The position numbers and the translations under genes are program-made. Of a stretch of DNA of 64,000 nt, positions 52,204 through 60,384 are shown piece after piece. The notes below the pieces were generated by a model that saw only the letters and a program-made list of their open reading frames with translations, did no database searches and was not told the DNA's origin. Source of the DNA: Shimia aestuarii (GTDB taxonomy: Bacteria; Pseudomonadota; Alphaproteobacteria; Rhodobacterales; Rhodobacteraceae); the NCBI RefSeq assembly GCF_022814865.1, contig NZ_JAKVRD010000002.1, positions 62,001 through 126,000 on the forward strand. Reading direction: 5' to 3'. How positions within the stretch are numbered: position 1 is the first letter of the stretch; every line of letters begins with the position of its first letter.

Positions 52204-52817
52204 GGGGCGTCGCCCTCGCGCCATTGCGGGTATTTCGTCATGATTGCGGCAAAGCGGGGCGAGGCGAGGAAGGTTTCGAGCCAGCGATGCAGATCTGGCC
52301 AATCCTGCGCGTCGAACCATGTTTTGTCGGTCATGGCGAATTGCCGGATGAATGGCAGGATCGCGAGATCGGCGAGGCGCGGTGTCGGGCCGAAGAGCCA
52401 GTCTTGCCCGGTCAGTTGGGTGTTCAGCGTCTCGAGGTGCGCAGACGCTTTGGTGCGCTCCGCTTCACGGTCGGCATCGTCATAGCGCGTGTGGTACTTG
52501 TAGCGGTCAAGAGCGGTTTTAAACGGGCCGTCGGTCGCGGCGATGAGGGCATGGCCGTCCTGCGGCATGTCGAGCAGGCCTTCGGGGTCGTTCTGCGCCA
52601 GTGCCCAGCACATGATGTCGAGGCTTTCGTCGATCACCGAGTCGCCCGCTTTCAGGCAAGGCACCGTCGCACTTGGTGAGGCCGCGAGGAAGGCGGGGGG
52701 CTTGTCGCGCAGGACCACTTCGCGCAGTTCGACCCTGAGGTCCGCGCTCGCGAGTCCAAGCCGGGCGCGCATCGCGTAGGGGCAACGACGGAAGCTATAG
52801 AGGATCGGCAAGGTCAT
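52185..52817 (-). CDS. Glutathione S-transferase family protein (CPYAMR type)
   Basis: A 210-residue GST with YSFRRCPYAMRARLGLA at residues 7-23, where the Cys is the likely catalytic residue as in omega or glutaredoxin-2-like members. Then come SPSATVPCLKAGDSVIDESLDI for glutathione binding and a helical C-domain. The ATG overlaps the mtaB stop by ATGA, so it is the third gene of dapF-mtaB-GST. The substrate is unknown. Confidence 0.87.
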   Translation of the reverse strand: MTLPILYSFRRCPYAMRARLGLASADLRVELREVVLRDKPPAFLAASPSATVPCLKAGDSVIDESLDIMCWALAQNDPEGLLDMPQDGHALIAATDGPFKTALDRYKYHTRYDDADREAERTKASAHLETLNTQLTGQDWLFGPTPRLADLAILPFIRQFAMTDKTWFDAQDWPDLHRWLETFLASPRFAAIMTKYPQWREGDAPIFFSG

Positions 52818-54073
52818 GCGACGAGTTGGCTATCGCGTGTGCCCTTGATCTCGGTGGTGACAATGCTGCCTTCGGTTTGGGCCGTGTCAAAGTGCACCTC
52901 GGTGAATTGTTCGGTGCGGCCCATGTGTGGGTTTTCCATCAGGATATGATGCGTCTTGCCGATCTGCGCGGCGAGATGCTTGGCGACCTGTGCCTCACCC
53001 GCGGCGCGCAGGCGGGCGGCGCGCGCCTTGATGGTGTTGCCGTTGATCTGGGACGGGATCTTGGCGGCGGGGGTGCCTTCGCGCTTTGAGTAGGGGAAGA
53101 CGTGCAGCCAAGTCAGGTCGCAATCCGTCACGAGGCGGAGCGAGTTCTCGAAATGCGCCTCGGTTTCGGTCGGGAAGCCCGCGATGATGTCGGCGCCGAA
53201 GGTCATGTCGGGGCGCAGGCGGCGAGCCTCTTCGCAAAAGGCGATGGCGTCGTCGCGCAGGTGGCGCCGGGCCATGCGCTTGAGGATCAGGTCATCGCCA
53301 TGTTGAAGCGAGAGATGCAGATGCGGCATGAGACGCGGCTCGGTCGCGATGGCCTGCATGAGCGCGTCATCGGCCTCGATCGAGTCGATGGAGGAAATGC
53401 GCAGGCGTGGCAGGTCTGGCACCAGCTTGAGGATACGCATGACAAGATCGCCAAGGCGTGGCGTCATCGGCAGGTCGGCGCCCCAGCTCGTCAGGTCAAC
53501 CCCGGTCAGCACGACCTCGTTGAAGCCCTTGTCGACGAGGCGCTTGATCTGATCCACCACGACGCCAGCTGGCACCGAGCGGGAATTGCCGCGGCCGTAG
53601 GGGATGATGCAGAAGGTGCAGCGATGATCGCAGCCGTTCTGAACCTGCACATAGGCGCGGGAGCGGGTGCCGAAGCCGTCAATCAGGTGTCCGGCGGTTT
53701 CCGTCACTGACATGATGTCATCAACCATGACCTTCTCGGTCTCGCCGACGAAATCGGCGGCCATGGCTTTCCATGTCTCGGGTTGCATCTTTTCGGTATT
53801 GCCGATGACCGTATCGACCTCGTCCATCTTGGCGAAGGTCTCGGGCTCGGTCTGGGCGGCGCAGCCGGTGACGATGATGCGCGCCTCGGGGTTTTCGCGG
53901 CGCAGCTTGCGGATTTCCTGCCGCGCCTTGCGGACGGCCTCGGCGGTCACAGCGCAGGTGTTGACGATCACGGCATCGCCCAAGCCCGCCTCTGCAGAAA
54001 GCGCTTTCATCGCTTCGGTCTCATAGGCGTTCAGACGACAGCCAAGAGTCGTGAACTTGGGCGGGGTGCTCAT
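52814..54073 (-). CDS. mtaB: tRNA t6A37 methylthiotransferase
   Basis: A radical-SAM enzyme that adds a methylthio group to t6A at position 37 of tRNAs, giving ms2t6A. The 419-residue protein has the N-terminal cluster domain ([37 protein letters not shown]) with three Cys, the radical-SAM motif [15 protein letters not shown], and a C-terminal TRAM domain. CRLNAYE points to MtaB and not to MiaB or RimO. It is coupled by 4-base overlaps to dapF upstream and the GST downstream. Confidence 0.94.
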   Translation of the reverse strand: MSTPPKFTTLGCRLNAYETEAMKALSAEAGLGDAVIVNTCAVTAEAVRKARQEIRKLRRENPEARIIVTGCAAQTEPETFAKMDEVDTVIGNTEKMQPETWKAMAADFVGETEKVMVDDIMSVTETAGHLIDGFGTRSRAYVQVQNGCDHRCTFCIIPYGRGNSRSVPAGVVVDQIKRLVDKGFNEVVLTGVDLTSWGADLPMTPRLGDLVMRILKLVPDLPRLRISSIDSIEADDALMQAIATEPRLMPHLHLSLQHGDDLILKRMARRHLRDDAIAFCEEARRLRPDMTFGADIIAGFPTETEAHFENSLRLVTDCDLTWLHVFPYSKREGTPAAKIPSQINGNTIKARAARLRAAGEAQVAKHLAAQIGKTHHILMENPHMGRTEQFTEVHFDTAQTEGSIVTTEIKGTRDSQLVA

Positions 54074-54915
54074 TGCGCGTCCTCGAGGAAAGCCTTGGTG
54101 AAGGAGCCGGAGAAGACATGCGCTGTCGGACCGGTCATCCAGACGCCATCTTCGGCCCAGCGGACCTGAAGCGTGCCGCCGTCGAGGTCAATGCGGACGT
54201 TGCGACCGGTGAGGCCGCGCCGCGCGGCGGCCACGGCGGTGGCGCAGGAGGACGACCCGGAGGCCAGTGTGATACCGACGCCCCGTTCCCAGACGCGCAT
54301 GCGGATGTGATCGGGGGCGATCAGGCTCGCCACCTGGACATTGGTGCGCTCGGGGTAGAGCGGATGATGTTCATGCGCCGCGCCAAAGGCGGCGAGATCG
54401 ACAGATTCGGCGTCCTCGACAAAGAAGGTACAATGCGGGTTGCCCATGCCCGTTGCGACCGGCGCGCCCTCGATCGGAAGCTCGAGCGTATCAAGCGGTT
54501 CGGCGAGGGGAATCTCTTGCCAGTCGAGCTGGGGCTGACCCATGTTAACCGAGGTCAGCCCATCGCCCGCATCCCGGGCCAGGAGCGTGCCGCGATCCGT
54601 GGTCAAACGCAGGCTTGTAAGCCCCGTCTCGTCCATGATTTGCCGCGCAATACAACGGGTTGCATTCCCACAGGCGGCCGAGGTCGACCCGTCGCTATTG
54701 TAGAAGGTCAGGTGCGCATCATGGGCGCCCTTGGAGATCACTGCGAGCTGATCAAAGCCAACGCCGCGATGGCGATCAGCAATGGCCCGCACGAGCGAGT
54801 CCGTCAGCGCCAGATCGCGCCCACGCGCATCCAGCACGACAAAGTCATTGCCGAGCCCATGCATCTTTTCAAAGGGCATTTGCCCCGGTTTTTCACGCGT
54901 AGTCATGGGCGGCAT
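54070..54915 (-). CDS. dapF: Diaminopimelate epimerase
   Basis: Converts LL- to meso-diaminopimelate for lysine and peptidoglycan. The 281-residue protein has [15 protein letters not shown] at the start, the first catalytic Cys in [31 protein letters not shown] and the second catalytic Cys in [13 protein letters not shown]. The usual GTGACA-type block reads GSSSCA here, with the Cys kept. The ATG at 54915 has AAGGGG upstream; the ATG at 54906 is an alternative. It is the first gene of dapF-mtaB-GST. Confidence 0.95.
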   Translation of the reverse strand: MPPMTTREKPGQMPFEKMHGLGNDFVVLDARGRDLALTDSLVRAIADRHRGVGFDQLAVISKGAHDAHLTFYNSDGSTSAACGNATRCIARQIMDETGLTSLRLTTDRGTLLARDAGDGLTSVNMGQPQLDWQEIPLAEPLDTLELPIEGAPVATGMGNPHCTFFVEDAESVDLAAFGAAHEHHPLYPERTNVQVASLIAPDHIRMRVWERGVGITLASGSSSCATAVAAARRGLTGRNVRIDLDGGTLQVRWAEDGVWMTGPTAHVFSGSFTKAFLEDAQ

Positions 54916-54970
54916 ATACGCCCCTTGGAAAAAGGTTTCCAGTCATCTGCATTTTTCTCACAGATTCGGC

Positions 54971-54999
54971 TTGACCGCCTGCGATAGCCGTCATAGTAA
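54971..54999 (+). promoter_or_regulatory. Likely promoter of tRNA-Lys
   Basis: TTGACC at 54971-54976 with TAGTAA 17 bases downstream, or CATAGT at 15, places a start point shortly before the tRNA. The -35 is good and the -10 is weak, as is common in Rhodobacterales. Confidence 0.4.
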
Positions 55000-55013
55000 G
55001 CGCGCCACAGTGT

Positions 55014-55089
55014 GGGCCGTTAGCTCAGTTGGTAGAGCAACTGACTTTTAATCAGTGGGTCGTAGGTTCGAATCCTACACGGCTCACCA
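55014..55089 (+). tRNA. tRNA-Lys (TTT)
   Basis: A 76-base cloverleaf with encoded CCA. The acceptor stem GGGCCGT/ACGGCTC has one G-T pair. The D-arm is TAGCTCAGTTGGTAGAGCA, the anticodon stem ACTGA/TCAGT has loop CTTTTAA giving anticodon TTT, and the T-arm contains GTTCGAATC. No integrase or att-like repeat adjoins it. Confidence 0.97.
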
Positions 55090-55248
55090 CTGAAATCCTT
55101 TTCCTTCAAATCGTTAGAGTCTTGATCGACGCTTTGGCGTGTGACGCCCCGTCATTCGTGGCTTTTTCATTCTCCTACGCTGGATGGCCGTATTAGGCTG
55201 TGCATCAGCGCAGCGGGAGGAGACCTTGCGCCTTGGGGAGGAGACAGG

Positions 55249-56757
55249 ATGCAGCGGGTGCATGAGTTGGTCGCGCGGGCGGCGCAGGACAAGCCGGAGG
55301 GGCTTGCCTTTATCAACGGGGATGACAGGCGGATAAGCTGGGGCGCATTCCAGAGCGCGGTTGAGGATGCGCGGGACGATCTCGTGCGATTCGGGGTTGG
55401 GCCAGGAGATCGGGTTGTCATCGTGCTGGAAAACGCGATCGAGGTCGCGGCGTTCTATTTCGCGGCGAGCCATCTTGATGCGGCGGCGGTCATGGTGAAT
55501 GCCCGCATGTCGCGGCCCGAGCTTGATCGGATCGTGGCGCATTCGGACCCTAGCGCGGTCATGTTCGCGACGGATGTCTCTGCGTCGGCGGCGGCCCATG
55601 CCGAGGCGTTCGGGGCCACACCCTGCACCGGGCGCTATGGCGCGGTCGCTCTTTGGGCGCGAGAGGGCAGTGTGGCCGAGCCGGTCTTTGAGAGCGGCGA
55701 GGAGCAGGTCGCGCTCTTGCTTTATACTTCGGGAACGACGGGGCATCCGAAGGCGGCGATGCTCACCCATGCCAATATGATCGCAGCGGGGCGGGCCTCG
55801 GCGGATGTGCGGGGGATGCGCGAGGGGGATATGACCTTTCTCGCCCTACCCATGTCGCACATCTTTGGCCTTGTCACGGTGCATGCGATCAGCCTTGCGC
55901 AAGGCTCGGCGCGGCTCGAGCCTGTGTTCGACGTGGCGCGGCTCTACACGGCGTTGCAGGAGGATGTGACCCTTCTTCCGGCGGTGCCGCAGATGCATGC
56001 GCATCTGTTTCACTATGCGCGTGCGCATGACATGCCGCGCTATGATCGTGGGCTGTTGCGCTATGTCTCTTCGGGCGGGGCGCCGCTTGACCCGGTTTGG
56101 AAGCGCGAGGCGGAAGAATTCTACGGGCAGACGCTTCAGAATGGGTATGGCCTGACCGAGAGCGCGGCAGGGATATGTGCGACGCGCAATGCGATGGGCG
56201 ATCCCGATACCAGCGTCGGCGAAGCCATGCTTGGTGCGACGATCCATATCGACCTTGATGCGCCGGGCGCGACCCCGGCAGAGGGGATCGGCGAAATCCT
56301 TGTCGGCGGCCCACAGATCATGAAGGGCTATTTCCGCGACCCAGAACAGACCGCCGCCACGCTGACCGAAGAGGGCCTGTTGCGGACCGGTGATCTTGGT
56401 CGGTTCGACGATCAGGGGCGGCTCCACATCGCGGGGCGCACAAAGGAATTGATCATTCGCTCAGGATTCAATGTCTATCCGGTCGAGGTTGAGGCAGTGT
56501 TAACGGAGCATCCGGACGTCATTATCGCCGGTGTTGTGGGCCGTCCTGTGGAAGGCAATGAAGAGGTTTTGGCTTTTGTCAAAGCGGTGCCGGGGAGCGG
56601 CCTTACGGAGGATGCGCTCAAGGATTTTCTCCGCGCGCGGCTCACACCATACAAACGGCCCGAACGGATCATTGTCGCGGATGATCTTCCAGCGGCGCCA
56701 ACCGGCAAAATCCTCAAGGCGAAACTAATCGAGACCTTCCAAGATCGGCTCGGGTAG
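55249..56757 (+). CDS. AMP-forming acyl-CoA synthetase
   Basis: A 502-residue ANL-family enzyme that activates a carboxylic acid with ATP and CoA. The P-loop is LLYTSGTTGHPKAAMLTH, the A5 motif is NGYGLTESAAG, the hinge is RTGDLGRFDDQGRLHIAGRTKELIIRSGFNVYP, and the C-terminal catalytic Lys lies in PTGKILK. All core motifs are intact. The acid-binding pocket does not reveal the substrate. A GGGGAGGAGACAGG site supports the ATG at 55249. It is followed on the same strand by a serine hydrolase after 74 bases. Confidence 0.9.
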   Translation: MQRVHELVARAAQDKPEGLAFINGDDRRISWGAFQSAVEDARDDLVRFGVGPGDRVVIVLENAIEVAAFYFAASHLDAAAVMVNARMSRPELDRIVAHSDPSAVMFATDVSASAAAHAEAFGATPCTGRYGAVALWAREGSVAEPVFESGEEQVALLLYTSGTTGHPKAAMLTHANMIAAGRASADVRGMREGDMTFLALPMSHIFGLVTVHAISLAQGSARLEPVFDVARLYTALQEDVTLLPAVPQMHAHLFHYARAHDMPRYDRGLLRYVSSGGAPLDPVWKREAEEFYGQTLQNGYGLTESAAGICATRNAMGDPDTSVGEAMLGATIHIDLDAPGATPAEGIGEILVGGPQIMKGYFRDPEQTAATLTEEGLLRTGDLGRFDDQGRLHIAGRTKELIIRSGFNVYPVEVEAVLTEHPDVIIAGVVGRPVEGNEEVLAFVKAVPGSGLTEDALKDFLRARLTPYKRPERIIVADDLPAAPTGKILKAKLIETFQDRLG

Positions 56758-56831
56758 GACGACCTACGTATTTTTGCGTTCTTGCCCCGCCCCTTGTCCG
56801 GGCGGCAAGGTGGCGGAGGAGGAGACGCGCC

Positions 56832-58115
56832 ATGCCCGCAGGGGTGGGCCGCAAAAGGACAGGGAAGACACATATGCACAGGGGGAGCGCCGCAAAGCTT
56901 GGATTTGATCCCGAACGGCTTGGTCGGATCGGGGATTGGATGGAATCCTATGTGGCAGAGCGGAAATTTCCCGGTAGCAGTATGCTTATCTCGCGCCATG
57001 GCGAAGAGGTTTTCTTCCATGCCGCAGGCCTTCGCGATATCGAGAGCGGCGCCGCGTTCGAGCGCGATACGGTGGCGCGTATCTATTCCATGACCAAGCC
57101 GGTTACCTCGGTTGCCCTGATGATGCTCTATGAGCGGGGTCTGTTCACACTCGACACGCCGGTGAGCGAATTTATCCCGTCTTTCAAAGACATGAGCGCG
57201 CTTATCCCCGGCGCGATGTCGATTGAAGAGACCGAATCTGCGCCCGCGCCGACGCTTCATCAGTTGCTCACCCATACGGCCGGTCTTAGTTATCCGTTCA
57301 ATCCCGGTGTGCTTGCTGCGGCGATGGAAGAGGGCGATTTGATCTTCCGCGCCAATCAAGGAAACCTGGCCGATATGGTCGATCGGGTGGCGGCTTTGCC
57401 GTTGGCGTTTCAGCCGGGGGCTAGGTGGGAGTACTCGGTCGCGATTGACGTGTTGGGGCGGGTCGTCGAGGTGGTGTCGGGACAGACGCTGGAGGCGTTC
57501 TTCGAGACGGAAATCCTTGGCCCGCTTGGGATGGGAGAGACGGCGTTTTCTGTGCCGGAACACGCGGTCGATCGCTTCGCTTCGCTTTATACGCCGCTGG
57601 CGGGGGATGCGATGGCGCTCAACGCGGCGCGCACGGGGGAGAACCCGCTGCGTCGGGTCGACCACAAGGACGGCTCTCCCTTCCTCAAGGCGGATATGTT
57701 CTCGGGTGGTGGCGGGCTGGTCGGGACGATCGACGACTACATGCGCTTTGCCGAGATGCTTCGGCTTGGCGGGGCGCTTGAAGGCGTGCGTTTGCTGTCG
57801 CCGCAAACCGTTGATTTCATGATGCAAAACCACCTGCGGGGCGAGATTTCGGAGATGGGGCCGCAGAGCTTTGCCGAGCAGCCGATGGAAGGCATGGGGT
57901 TCGGCCTTGGCGGGGCGGTTGTCCTTGATCCGGCGCGCGCAAGGGTGCCCGGATCGGTGGGCGATTTCTCGTGGGGCGGCATGGCGTCAACCTTCTTCTG
58001 GGTCGACCGGGAGACGGGCCTCAGCGTGGTGTTTTTCACCCAGCTTTCGCCCTCGAGCAGCTACCCGGCAAGGGCCGAGATGAAGGCGCTCGTGCATGGG
58101 GCGATGGTGGGGTAG
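56832..58115 (+). CDS. Class C beta-lactamase-like serine hydrolase
   Basis: A 427-residue protein of the beta-lactamase/esterase family. The nucleophile Ser and Lys are in IYSMTKPVTSVALM (SxxK), the second motif is Tyr-Ser-Val in RWEYSVAIDVLGR, and late SWGGMASTFFWVD fills the KTG position. No signal peptide is seen, so it is more likely a cytoplasmic esterase than a resistance enzyme. GGAGGAG supports the start at 56832; an ATG at 56874 with AGGGAAG is possible. It is probably co-transcribed with the ligase. Confidence 0.85.
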   Translation: MPAGVGRKRTGKTHMHRGSAAKLGFDPERLGRIGDWMESYVAERKFPGSSMLISRHGEEVFFHAAGLRDIESGAAFERDTVARIYSMTKPVTSVALMMLYERGLFTLDTPVSEFIPSFKDMSALIPGAMSIEETESAPAPTLHQLLTHTAGLSYPFNPGVLAAAMEEGDLIFRANQGNLADMVDRVAALPLAFQPGARWEYSVAIDVLGRVVEVVSGQTLEAFFETEILGPLGMGETAFSVPEHAVDRFASLYTPLAGDAMALNAARTGENPLRRVDHKDGSPFLKADMFSGGGGLVGTIDDYMRFAEMLRLGGALEGVRLLSPQTVDFMMQNHLRGEISEMGPQSFAEQPMEGMGFGLGGAVVLDPARARVPGSVGDFSWGGMASTFFWVDRETGLSVVFFTQLSPSSSYPARAEMKALVHGAMVG

Positions 58116-58185
58116 GGGCGCTGCCCCTCTTGGCCGCCGATTGGCGGCCAATTCACCCCGGAGTATTTGCCACAGAGAAGAAGAG
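58115..58185 (+). repeat. Double-hairpin TATTT/GAAGA intergenic repeat, copy 4
   Basis: Stem GGGGC-gct-GCCCC, then TTGGCCGCC-gatt-GGCGGCCAA, then TTCACCCCGGAGTATTTGCC and AGAGAAGAAGAG. It begins at the stop of the serine hydrolase gene. The first hairpin and the TTCACCCCGG block match copy 1 almost base for base. Confidence 0.8.
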
Positions 58186-58195
58186 TCTTAACGAC

Positions 58196-58250
58196 AAATC
58201 CAACGTCGGTATTCTGTCGGTATCGTGTCTGTATTGCGTCTGTGGGCAGG
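58196..58250 (+). repeat. 11-bp-period GTCGGTAT repeat, copy 3
   Basis: AATCCAACGTCGGTATT, CTGTCGGTATC, GTGTCTGTATT and GCGTCTGTGGG follow in 11-base steps. AATCCAACGTCGGTATT is identical to that of copy 1 at 24369 on the other strand. It lies directly after hairpin repeat copy 4, between convergent genes. Confidence 0.75.
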
Positions 58251-58269
58251 TCTTAACGCACCGTTCTGG

Positions 58270-59061
58270 TTAACGCGGGATGAGACGTGCCGAGAGCGTC
58301 GAAATCGCGAAGAGGACGGAGGCGGTGCAGACGATGGTCGGCCCCGAGGGCGTGTCCAGAAGGAAGGACATGCGCAGCCCCCCGACAGCGGCCACGGCCC
58401 CGATCAGGGCGGCGGAGAGCGCCATATGTTCCGGCGTGCGCGCCAGCGGGCGGGCGGCGGCGGCGGGGATGATGAGAAGGGCGACGATCAGCAGCGCGCC
58501 AACGACCTTGATCGCAACGGCGACGACGATGGCGAGGCCGAGGGTCAGGACGAGTTGTTCGCGTTTGGGATCGATGCCAGAGGCATGGGCGAGGTCGGGG
58601 TTGAGGGTTGCGGTCAGCAAGGGCGCCCAACGCCATGCGGTCAGGAGCATGACCAGCGCTGCGCCGGTCCAGATCACGGCGAGGTCGGATTTGCTCACCG
58701 CGAGGATGTCCCCGAAGAGGTAGGCATCGAGGTCGAGGCGGATGCCTTGCAGGAAAGAGACAGCGACCAGACCGAAGGCGAGCGCGGAATGGGCCAGCAC
58801 GCCAAGCAGCGTATCCATGGCAAAACCGCGCCCGGAGAGCGTTGTCACCGTGAGCGCCATGGCGAGGGCCACGGCGAGCGCGCCGGCGAAGATCGAGGTC
58901 GAGAGCGCGAGAGACAGGGCCACGCCGAGAATCGCGGCATGGGCGGTTGCGTCGCCAAAATAGGCCATGCGGCGCCAGACCACGAAACAGCCAAGGGGCG
59001 CGGCGGCGATGGCGACGCCGATCCCGGCGAGCGTGGCGCGGATCAGGAAATCATCAAGCAT
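58270..59061 (-). CDS. znuB: Zinc ABC transporter permease
   Basis: A 263-residue inner-membrane permease of the ABC-3 family with about eight helices. MLDDFLIRATLAGIGVAIAAAPLGCFVVWRRMAYFGDATAHAAILG includes the conserved cytoplasmic coupling region, and KVVGALLIVALLIIPAAAARPLA is the family's late signature. The ATG at 59061 overlaps the znuC stop by eight bases. It works with ZnuC and the periplasmic ZnuA encoded divergently. Confidence 0.93.
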   Translation of the reverse strand: MLDDFLIRATLAGIGVAIAAAPLGCFVVWRRMAYFGDATAHAAILGVALSLALSTSIFAGALAVALAMALTVTTLSGRGFAMDTLLGVLAHSALAFGLVAVSFLQGIRLDLDAYLFGDILAVSKSDLAVIWTGAALVMLLTAWRWAPLLTATLNPDLAHASGIDPKREQLVLTLGLAIVVAVAIKVVGALLIVALLIIPAAAARPLARTPEHMALSAALIGAVAAVGGLRMSFLLDTPSGPTIVCTASVLFAISTLSARLIPR

Positions 59062-59809
59062 GGTCGCAGTCCCCGTGTTCGTGGCTATGGGCCGGGTGGC
59101 CATGGTGGTGATGGTCATGATCGTGGCGGTACAGCGCCAGCGCGCCTTGGGTGCCAGAGCCGAAGAGGGCGCGGTATTCCGGCGCGTCGGCAACGATTTC
59201 GGGGGTGCCGTGGCAGCAGACGTGGCCGTTGAGACAGACCACGCGGTCCGAGGCGCTCATCACGACGTGCAACTCGTGGCTGACCATGAGGACGGCGCTT
59301 CCGAGGTCTTGGCGCAGCTGTTCGATCTGGCGGTAGAGCGCGGCGGAGCCGGGTTGGTCGAGGCCGGTTGTGGGTTCGTCGAGGATCAAGAGGTCGGGTT
59401 TGTCGAGAATGGCACGGGCGAGGAGGACGCGTTGGAACTGGCCGCCGGAAAGGGCGGTCATCTGACGATCCATGAGGCCATCGGCCCCGGCGTCTTCGAG
59501 AGCGGCTTGCAGGGTCGCCTCGGGGTGGCGGCGGGGCAGACAGAGAAAGCGGCGCACGGTCAGCGGCAAGGTATTGTCGATGGCGAGGCGTTGCGGGACG
59601 TATCCGATGCGCAGGCCATCGGCGCGTTCAAGGGTGCCGCGCCGGGGTTTGACGGCGCCGATGATCGTCTTGAGCAGGGTCGTCTTGCCCGAGCCGTTGG
59701 GGCCGACCACGGTGACGATCTCGCCCTTGTCGATGTGGAAGTCGACATTGGTCAGGGCCGTATGGCCGCCAAGGCGCACGTCGAGGCCAGTCAGAGTTAC
59801 GAGGCGCAT
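59054..59809 (-). CDS. znuC: Zinc ABC transporter ATP-binding protein
   Basis: A 251-residue ATPase with Walker A (VVGPNGSGKTTLL), Q-loop (GYVPQRL), signature (LSGGQFQRV), Walker B (LLILDEPTTGLD) and switch His (MVSHELH). The tail has a His-rich stretch (HDHDHHHHGHPAHSHEHGDC) that could hold zinc and fits the substrate. It overlaps znuB and follows zur by three bases, forming zur-znuC-znuB. Confidence 0.95.
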   Translation of the reverse strand: MRLVTLTGLDVRLGGHTALTNVDFHIDKGEIVTVVGPNGSGKTTLLKTIIGAVKPRRGTLERADGLRIGYVPQRLAIDNTLPLTVRRFLCLPRRHPEATLQAALEDAGADGLMDRQMTALSGGQFQRVLLARAILDKPDLLILDEPTTGLDQPGSAALYRQIEQLRQDLGSAVLMVSHELHVVMSASDRVVCLNGHVCCHGTPEIVADAPEYRALFGSGTQGALALYRHDHDHHHHGHPAHSHEHGDCDHA

Positions 59810-59812
59810 GGA

Positions 59813-60283
59813 TCAGGCGGCCTCGCGGCAGGCGGGGCAGAGACCCTCGATCTCGAGCACAGTGGTTTCGATCAGGAAGCCGGTGCTCTCGGCAGAGCGG
59901 CGCAGGTCGGCGAGAGGCATGGAGGATTCCGCCACAGCGCCACAGGCGCGACAGATCATGAACACGGGCGAATGATCCTCGCCGGGATGGGTGCAGGCGA
60001 GGTAGGCGTTGAGCTTTTCGATCTTGTGGACGAAGCCGTTGGTCACGAGGAAGTCCAGCGCGCGATAGACCACGGGCGGCTGCGAGCCGATGCCTTCGGA
60101 TGCGAGGATCGCAAGGATGTCATAGGCCCCCATGGCGCGATGTTCCTCGAGCAGGATTTCGAGGACGCGACGGCGCGTCGGGGTCAGTTGCAGCTTCTCC
60201 GCAGCGCAGGTTGTCTCGGCCGAAGCAAGGGCCGAGGCCACGCAGGCGGCGTGGTCATGTTGGGCAAAACCGATATCGTGCAA
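59813..60283 (-). CDS. zur: Zinc uptake regulator (Fur family)
   Basis: A 156-residue zinc-sensing repressor. The winged helix is LTPTRRRVLEILLEEHRAMGAYDIL, with recognition helix PPVVYRALDFL. The dimerisation domain contains two CxxC pairs, CRAC and CPAC, that bind structural zinc. It heads the zur-znuC-znuB operon and is divergent from znuA across a palindromic AT-rich box that it probably binds. Confidence 0.93.
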   Translation of the reverse strand: MHDIGFAQHDHAACVASALASAETTCAAEKLQLTPTRRRVLEILLEEHRAMGAYDILAILASEGIGSQPPVVYRALDFLVTNGFVHKIEKLNAYLACTHPGEDHSPVFMICRACGAVAESSMPLADLRRSAESTGFLIETTVLEIEGLCPACREAA

Positions 60284-60318
60284 GGCGGCCTCCTTCGGGT
60301 CGGGCCAGAAATTTAGGG

Positions 60319-60337
60319 TTGATATATTATAACATAC
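60319..60337. promoter_or_regulatory. Likely Zur-binding site
   Basis: TTGATATATTATAACATAC is an AT-rich dyad similar to the alphaproteobacterial Zur consensus around TATATTATAAC. It sits between the divergent zur and znuA starts, which places both promoters under it. Confidence 0.7.
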
Positions 60338-60384
60338 CTTCTACGTCGAGGCTAAATAGCTTTGTATCTGTGAAGGAGCGAGAC

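Noticed and set aside
55014-55089. tRNA-Lys as an attachment site for an island
   Set aside because: No integrase, no repeated tRNA 3' end and ordinary genes on both sides.
56832-58115. Calling this an antibiotic-resistance beta-lactamase
   Set aside because: It has no signal peptide, and the third motif and length fit the broad esterase/serine hydrolase group paired with an acyl-CoA ligase.
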